Shown piece after piece: positions 11,725 through 14,472 of a DNA stretch of 14,472 nucleotides. Positions within the stretch are counted from its first letter, which is position 1, and each line of letters begins with the position of its first letter. Both the position numbers and the translations under genes were made by a program. The notes beneath the pieces were generated by a model. It ran no database searches and had not been told where the DNA came from. It saw nothing but the letters and a program-made list of their open reading frames with translations. The stretch spans positions 1 to 14,472 of the forward strand of contig JBOGEB010000103.1 in assembly GCA_050743125.1 (NCBI GenBank), written 5' to 3'. This DNA comes from JBOGEB01 sp050743125. Lineage in GTDB: Bacteria; Actinomycetota; Nitriliruptoria; Euzebyales; Egibacteraceae.

Positions 11725-12444
11725 ATGCCCGTCCTGCCTGCTGCGCTCCGGATCCCCCTCTCGCCGCCGCAAGCCGTCAGCGAGACCGACGCGACGCTCT
11801 GGCCTCCCGGGAAATCCGACGGGCGGGCTGCGGTGATCCTCGCCCACGGCGCCGGCACCGACCATGCCTGGCCGATGCTGCGGGCGATCGCGTCGGGCCT
11901 GGCGGCGACGGACCACCCGGTGCTCACGTTCAACTTCGCCTACGCCCAGGCCGGCCGCCGCCGTCCCGACCCGGCGCCGCGCCTGATCACCGCTTGGCGC
12001 GACGTGATCGCTGGGGCACGCGACCGGCTGGGGGCCGAGCGCCCGCTCGTGATCGGCGGCCGGTCGATGGGTGGGCGGATCGCGAGCCTCCTCGCCGCCC
12101 AGGGGGTCAGGGGGAGCCCCCCGGCCAACCAGGGGGTGTCGTGCGCGGGCCTGCTCCTGCTCGGCTACCCGCTGCATCCCGCCGGCCGGCCCGAGCAGCT
12201 CCGCACCACCCATTGGCCCGCGCTGCGCGTGCCGATCCTGTTCGTCCAGGGCGACCGGGACGCCCTGTGCCGTACCGATCTGCTCGCCCACGAGCGCGCG
12301 GCACACCTCGGCCACGTCCGCTCGGACCTCCACGTGGTGGCGGGAGGGGACCACAGCTTCAAGGTCCGCGGCCGGCCCCAGGACGCGGTGGTCGCCGAGA
12401 TCGTCAGCGTGGCCACGGCGTGGCTGGCAAGCCTCGCGCGCTGA
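11725..12444 (+). CDS. Alpha/beta hydrolase, KANL3/Tex30-like
   Basis: A 239-residue soluble hydrolase. The strand and oxyanion segment V-I-L-A-H-G-A-G-T-D-H lies at 37-47, the nucleophile elbow G-G-R-S-M-G-G-R puts Ser114 in GxSxG context, the acid is Asp177 or Asp179 in Q-G-D-R-D, and the base is His210 in G-G-D-H-S-F. This pattern (HGAG, GGRSMGG, GDRD, GDHSF) is characteristic of the KANL3/Tex30-like and dienelactone-hydrolase-related group; substrate unknown. Residues about 126-140 are a Gly/Pro/Ser loop encoded by G- and C-runs, possibly a lineage-specific insertion. No signal peptide. GAAGGA lies five to six nt before ATG 11725. It shares a 47-bp divergent promoter region with the DUF218 gene. 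Confidence 0.88.
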   Translation: MPVLPAALRIPLSPPQAVSETDATLWPPGKSDGRAAVILAHGAGTDHAWPMLRAIASGLAATDHPVLTFNFAYAQAGRRRPDPAPRLITAWRDVIAGARDRLGAERPLVIGGRSMGGRIASLLAAQGVRGSPPANQGVSCAGLLLLGYPLHPAGRPEQLRTTHWPALRVPILFVQGDRDALCRTDLLAHERAAHLGHVRSDLHVVAGGDHSFKVRGRPQDAVVAEIVSVATAWLASLAR

Positions 12445-12527
12445 GCCGGTCGGCCCGCCAGGGTGCGCGGCCGCCCTTGAAGCGTTTGTGGTTCTGTACC
12501 ATCCCTCGACGCGCTGGAGGGATAGCC

Positions 12528-13769
12528 ATGGAGATGTCGTCGAGCGGATCGCTTGACCGCCGACGCCTGCTGATCGGCAGTGGCCTGGCCAGCTTCGGTC
12601 TGGCTGCCCAGGCATGTGCGCCGGCGAGGTCAAGCGCGCCAACCGTCTCGTCCGACCGGCCGTTGTTCACGCGCTCGCTCGACCATGGCGTGGGGCGTAT
12701 CCGCGCGCTTGTTCCGGCAGCTGAGGCGCATGGCTTCCCACGGTCCACCAACCTCGGTCGCTGGACCTACAAGCAGAACGGTGGCTGGACGGGCGGCTTC
12801 TGGCCGGGACAGCTATGGCTGGCGTCCCTGGCCGCTGACGACCACGCCCTCGCTGAGGCGGCAGCCGCGGCGGCTCGACGCCTCGCCCCGCGCCGCACCG
12901 ACACGTCTACCCACGACCTCGGGTTCCTGTTCTTCCCGTCGTGGGTGACCGCGTTCCGGATCACCGGGGACGCCACCTGGCGGGACGGGGCGCTGGCCGC
13001 GGCGGACTCGCTGACCAAACGGTTCAACCCGCGCGGGAGCTTCATCCGCGCCTGGGGACCGCTCGACTCTCCGGTCAACGCCGGCCGCGCGATCATCGAC
13101 ACGATGATGAACCTGGACCTGCTGTTCTGGGCGAGCGCCCAGACGGGGGACGACCGGTTCGCCGACATCGCCCGACGCCACGCCACCACCTCGGCCACCT
13201 GCCACGTGCGCGACGACGGCTCGACGGCCCACGTGTTCGACTTCGACCCGGCTACCAGCGCGCCGATCGGCCGGAACACCCACCAGGGGCACAGTCCGAC
13301 CTCGTGCTGGGCCCGCGGTCAGGCCTGGGCGGTCTACGGCTTCACCACCGTCTACCGGCGCACCAAGGCCGAGCAGTTCTTGGCCACCGCCCGCAAGGTC
13401 GCCGACTGGTTCCTCGCGCACCTGCCGGCCGACGCCGTGCCGTTCTGGGACTTCCGCTCGCCCGACCTGCCGCGAGACGTGCGTGACTCGTCTGCTGGTG
13501 CGATCGCCGCCTGCGGCCTGCTCGACCTGGCCCGGGTGACCGGCCAGGATCGTTACCGGGAAGGTGCCCTGAGAATCCTGCGGGCGCTGTGCCAGGACTA
13601 CACGACCTTTGGCATGCCGGCCCAAGAGGCGATCCTGCTGCACGGCACCGGCAACAAGCCCGGCAACGCCGACATCGACGTGTCCCTGATCTACGGCGAC
13701 CACTACTTCGTCGAGGCGCTGATGCGCCTGCTCCACTTCGACCAGACCGCCCGCGCCATCGGCCTGTAA
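12528..13769 (+). CDS. Tat-exported GH88-like unsaturated glucuronyl hydrolase
   Basis: A 413-residue enzyme. Residues 10-31 form a twin-arginine signal (D-R-R-R-L-L, hydrophobic stretch, then A-A-Q-A-C-A), so export is by Tat. Cys30 could be lipidated, but the lipobox is imperfect, with Gln at -2. The mature part has the alpha/alpha-barrel signatures of GH88: G-G-W-T-G-G-F-W-P-G-Q-L-W at 85-97, H-D-L-G-F with Asp130, I-I-D-T-M-M-N-L with Asp191, and Q-G-H-S-P-T-S-C-W-A-R-G-Q-A-W further on. Asp130 and Asp191 are 61 residues apart, as are the two key Asp of characterised unsaturated glucuronyl hydrolase. These enzymes hydrate the 4,5-unsaturated uronate left by polysaccharide lyases. ATG 12528 has GGAGG about eight nt upstream; TACCAT at 12497-12502 is a possible -10. 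No lyase or transporter lies nearby. Confidence 0.88.
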   Translation: MEMSSSGSLDRRRLLIGSGLASFGLAAQACAPARSSAPTVSSDRPLFTRSLDHGVGRIRALVPAAEAHGFPRSTNLGRWTYKQNGGWTGGFWPGQLWLASLAADDHALAEAAAAAARRLAPRRTDTSTHDLGFLFFPSWVTAFRITGDATWRDGALAAADSLTKRFNPRGSFIRAWGPLDSPVNAGRAIIDTMMNLDLLFWASAQTGDDRFADIARRHATTSATCHVRDDGSTAHVFDFDPATSAPIGRNTHQGHSPTSCWARGQAWAVYGFTTVYRRTKAEQFLATARKVADWFLAHLPADAVPFWDFRSPDLPRDVRDSSAGAIAACGLLDLARVTGQDRYREGALRILRALCQDYTTFGMPAQEAILLHGTGNKPGNADIDVSLIYGDHYFVEALMRLLHFDQTARAIGL

Positions 13770-13774
13770 TACGG

Positions 13775-13788
13775 TGAGGACGACCTCA
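13775..13788. terminator. Weak dyad between convergent genes
   Basis: TGAGG-ACGA-CCTCA forms only a 5-bp stem in the 27-bp gap between the GH88-like gene and the right-edge regulator gene. It is the only structure available to end either transcript and is weak. Confidence 0.25.
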
Positions 13789-13796
13789 GTGGGGTG

Positions 13797-14472
13797 CTAC
13801 GCGGCGGCGGCTGCGGCGCGGAGCCGGTCGTCGAGCTGGCGCACGCAGTCCAGCTCGGCCCAGGGCGTGGGGAACCCGCCGCGCACTCCCCGGATGCGCT
13901 GCATGCCCATCCGGTGGTCGATCGCGACGGCGAGCTTGAGCGCGGCGGTCAGCTCGGCGCACGCCTGCTCCGGCTCGTCGAGCTGCACCCACACCCGGGC
14001 CATGTCGGCGCGCAGGTCCACGGCCCCTGTCCGGCTCATGGAGGGATCACGCACCGCGGCCCGGAACTCGCGGAGCGCCTCGCTGTTGCGCTTGGCCAGC
14101 ATGTGGCCCCAGCCGGCCGTGGCATGCAGCCAACGCGGGCTCAGGAAAGCAGCCGACCGGACGATGAACCCCGTCTCCGAGCCGTCGATGCGCGCGAACT
14201 CCTCGTGTGCCTGCTCGAGCGCGGCGCGGAAGCCAGGATCGTCCCTGTCGAGGGCGCGCTGCTCCGCCAGGCGCCGCGCGGTCTCCGCGCGGGTGTGCGC
14301 ATCCGCGTGGACGGCGTGCACAGCGGCCTGCTCCACCCGGGTCAACGCCAGCCCGTCGTCGCCGCCGTGGCCGCCGTAGCGCAACGACGAGAGCAGGTGG
14401 GTGGAGACCTGCAGCGCTTGCGCCTGGAGCCGGTCGTCGGCCGAGTCGTGCGCAGCGGCACGCGCGAGCGCG
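13797..14472 (-). CDS. TPR-type transcriptional regulator, C-terminal part (runs off the right edge)
   Basis: The frame is open from the right edge of the window to TAG 13799-13797, giving 225 visible residues, so the true start lies outside. The sequence is helical, Ala/Arg/Leu-rich and TPR-like: A-L-E-Q-A-H-E-E-F-A-R-I-D, R-W-L-H-A-T-A-G-W-G-H-M-L, then A-V-D-L-R-A-D-M-A-R-V-W-V-Q-L-D-E-P-E-Q-A-C. It ends D-C-V-R-Q-L-D-D-R-L, very like the V-E-C-V-R-A-L-D-E-R-L end of the duplicated 415-residue regulators, and shares their general layout without being a copy. An N-terminal XRE-type helix-turn-helix is expected beyond the edge. It is convergent with the GH88-like gene. Role unknown. Confidence 0.75.
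   Translation of the reverse strand, partial: ALARAAAHDSADDRLQAQALQVSTHLLSSLRYGGHGGDDGLALTRVEQAAVHAVHADAHTRAETARRLAEQRALDRDDPGFRAALEQAHEEFARIDGSETGFIVRSAAFLSPRWLHATAGWGHMLAKRNSEALREFRAAVRDPSMSRTGAVDLRADMARVWVQLDEPEQACAELTAALKLAVAIDHRMGMQRIRGVRGGFPTPWAELDCVRQLDDRLRAAAAAA

Noticed and set aside
12813..13736. A 307-aa antisense frame over the GH88-like gene
   Set aside because: Gly/Val/Arg/Ala-rich shadow frame without recognisable domains, while the plus strand carries full GH88 signatures.

Overview
The window is very GC-rich DNA with strong G/C preference at third codon positions, GTG and TTG starts, and Tat- and lipoprotein-type signal peptides. Its gene content (XRE regulators with long TPR-like tails, a DUF5753 regulator remnant, a FurA-type regulator next to a catalase) points to a mycelial actinomycete, most likely of the Pseudonocardiales. 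That placement is inference.

Left third (1-4540): accessory and decaying DNA. It holds two translationally coupled mini-proteins sharing a CAACGW motif, a repeat-dense non-coding stretch, and a lipoprotein gene interrupted by an in-frame amber codon just after the lipobox. Next come two apparently identical 1,347-bp copies of an XRE-family regulator gene with its promoter region, 40 bp apart. A 3' fragment of a tyrosine-recombinase gene then lies head to head with a frameshifted DUF5753 regulator fragment. I read this as the remains of an integrative element.

Middle (4508-8766): a VOC/glyoxalase-fold gene (TTG start), a membrane-anchored coiled-coil protein with four 21-bp repeat units, a possible degraded gene end, purU (formyltetrahydrofolate deformylase), and a two-gene operon of a DUF2157-like multi-pass membrane protein overlapping a membrane-anchored propeller-like protein. 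A 15-bp perfect hairpin closes that operon and faces the catalase gene.

Right third (8774-14472): a peroxide-defence unit on the minus strand (Fur-family regulator then catalase, with a long palindrome over the regulator promoter), a YdcF/SanA-type DUF218 protein followed by a 63-aa conserved small protein, a divergent alpha/beta hydrolase, a Tat-exported GH88-like unsaturated glucuronyl hydrolase, and at the right edge the C-terminal part of another TPR-type regulator related to the duplicated one. I saw no rRNA, tRNA, CRISPR array or intact transposase. The most unusual items are the duplication, the amber-interrupted lipoprotein, the recombination scar around 4090 and the paired CAACGW mini-proteins.
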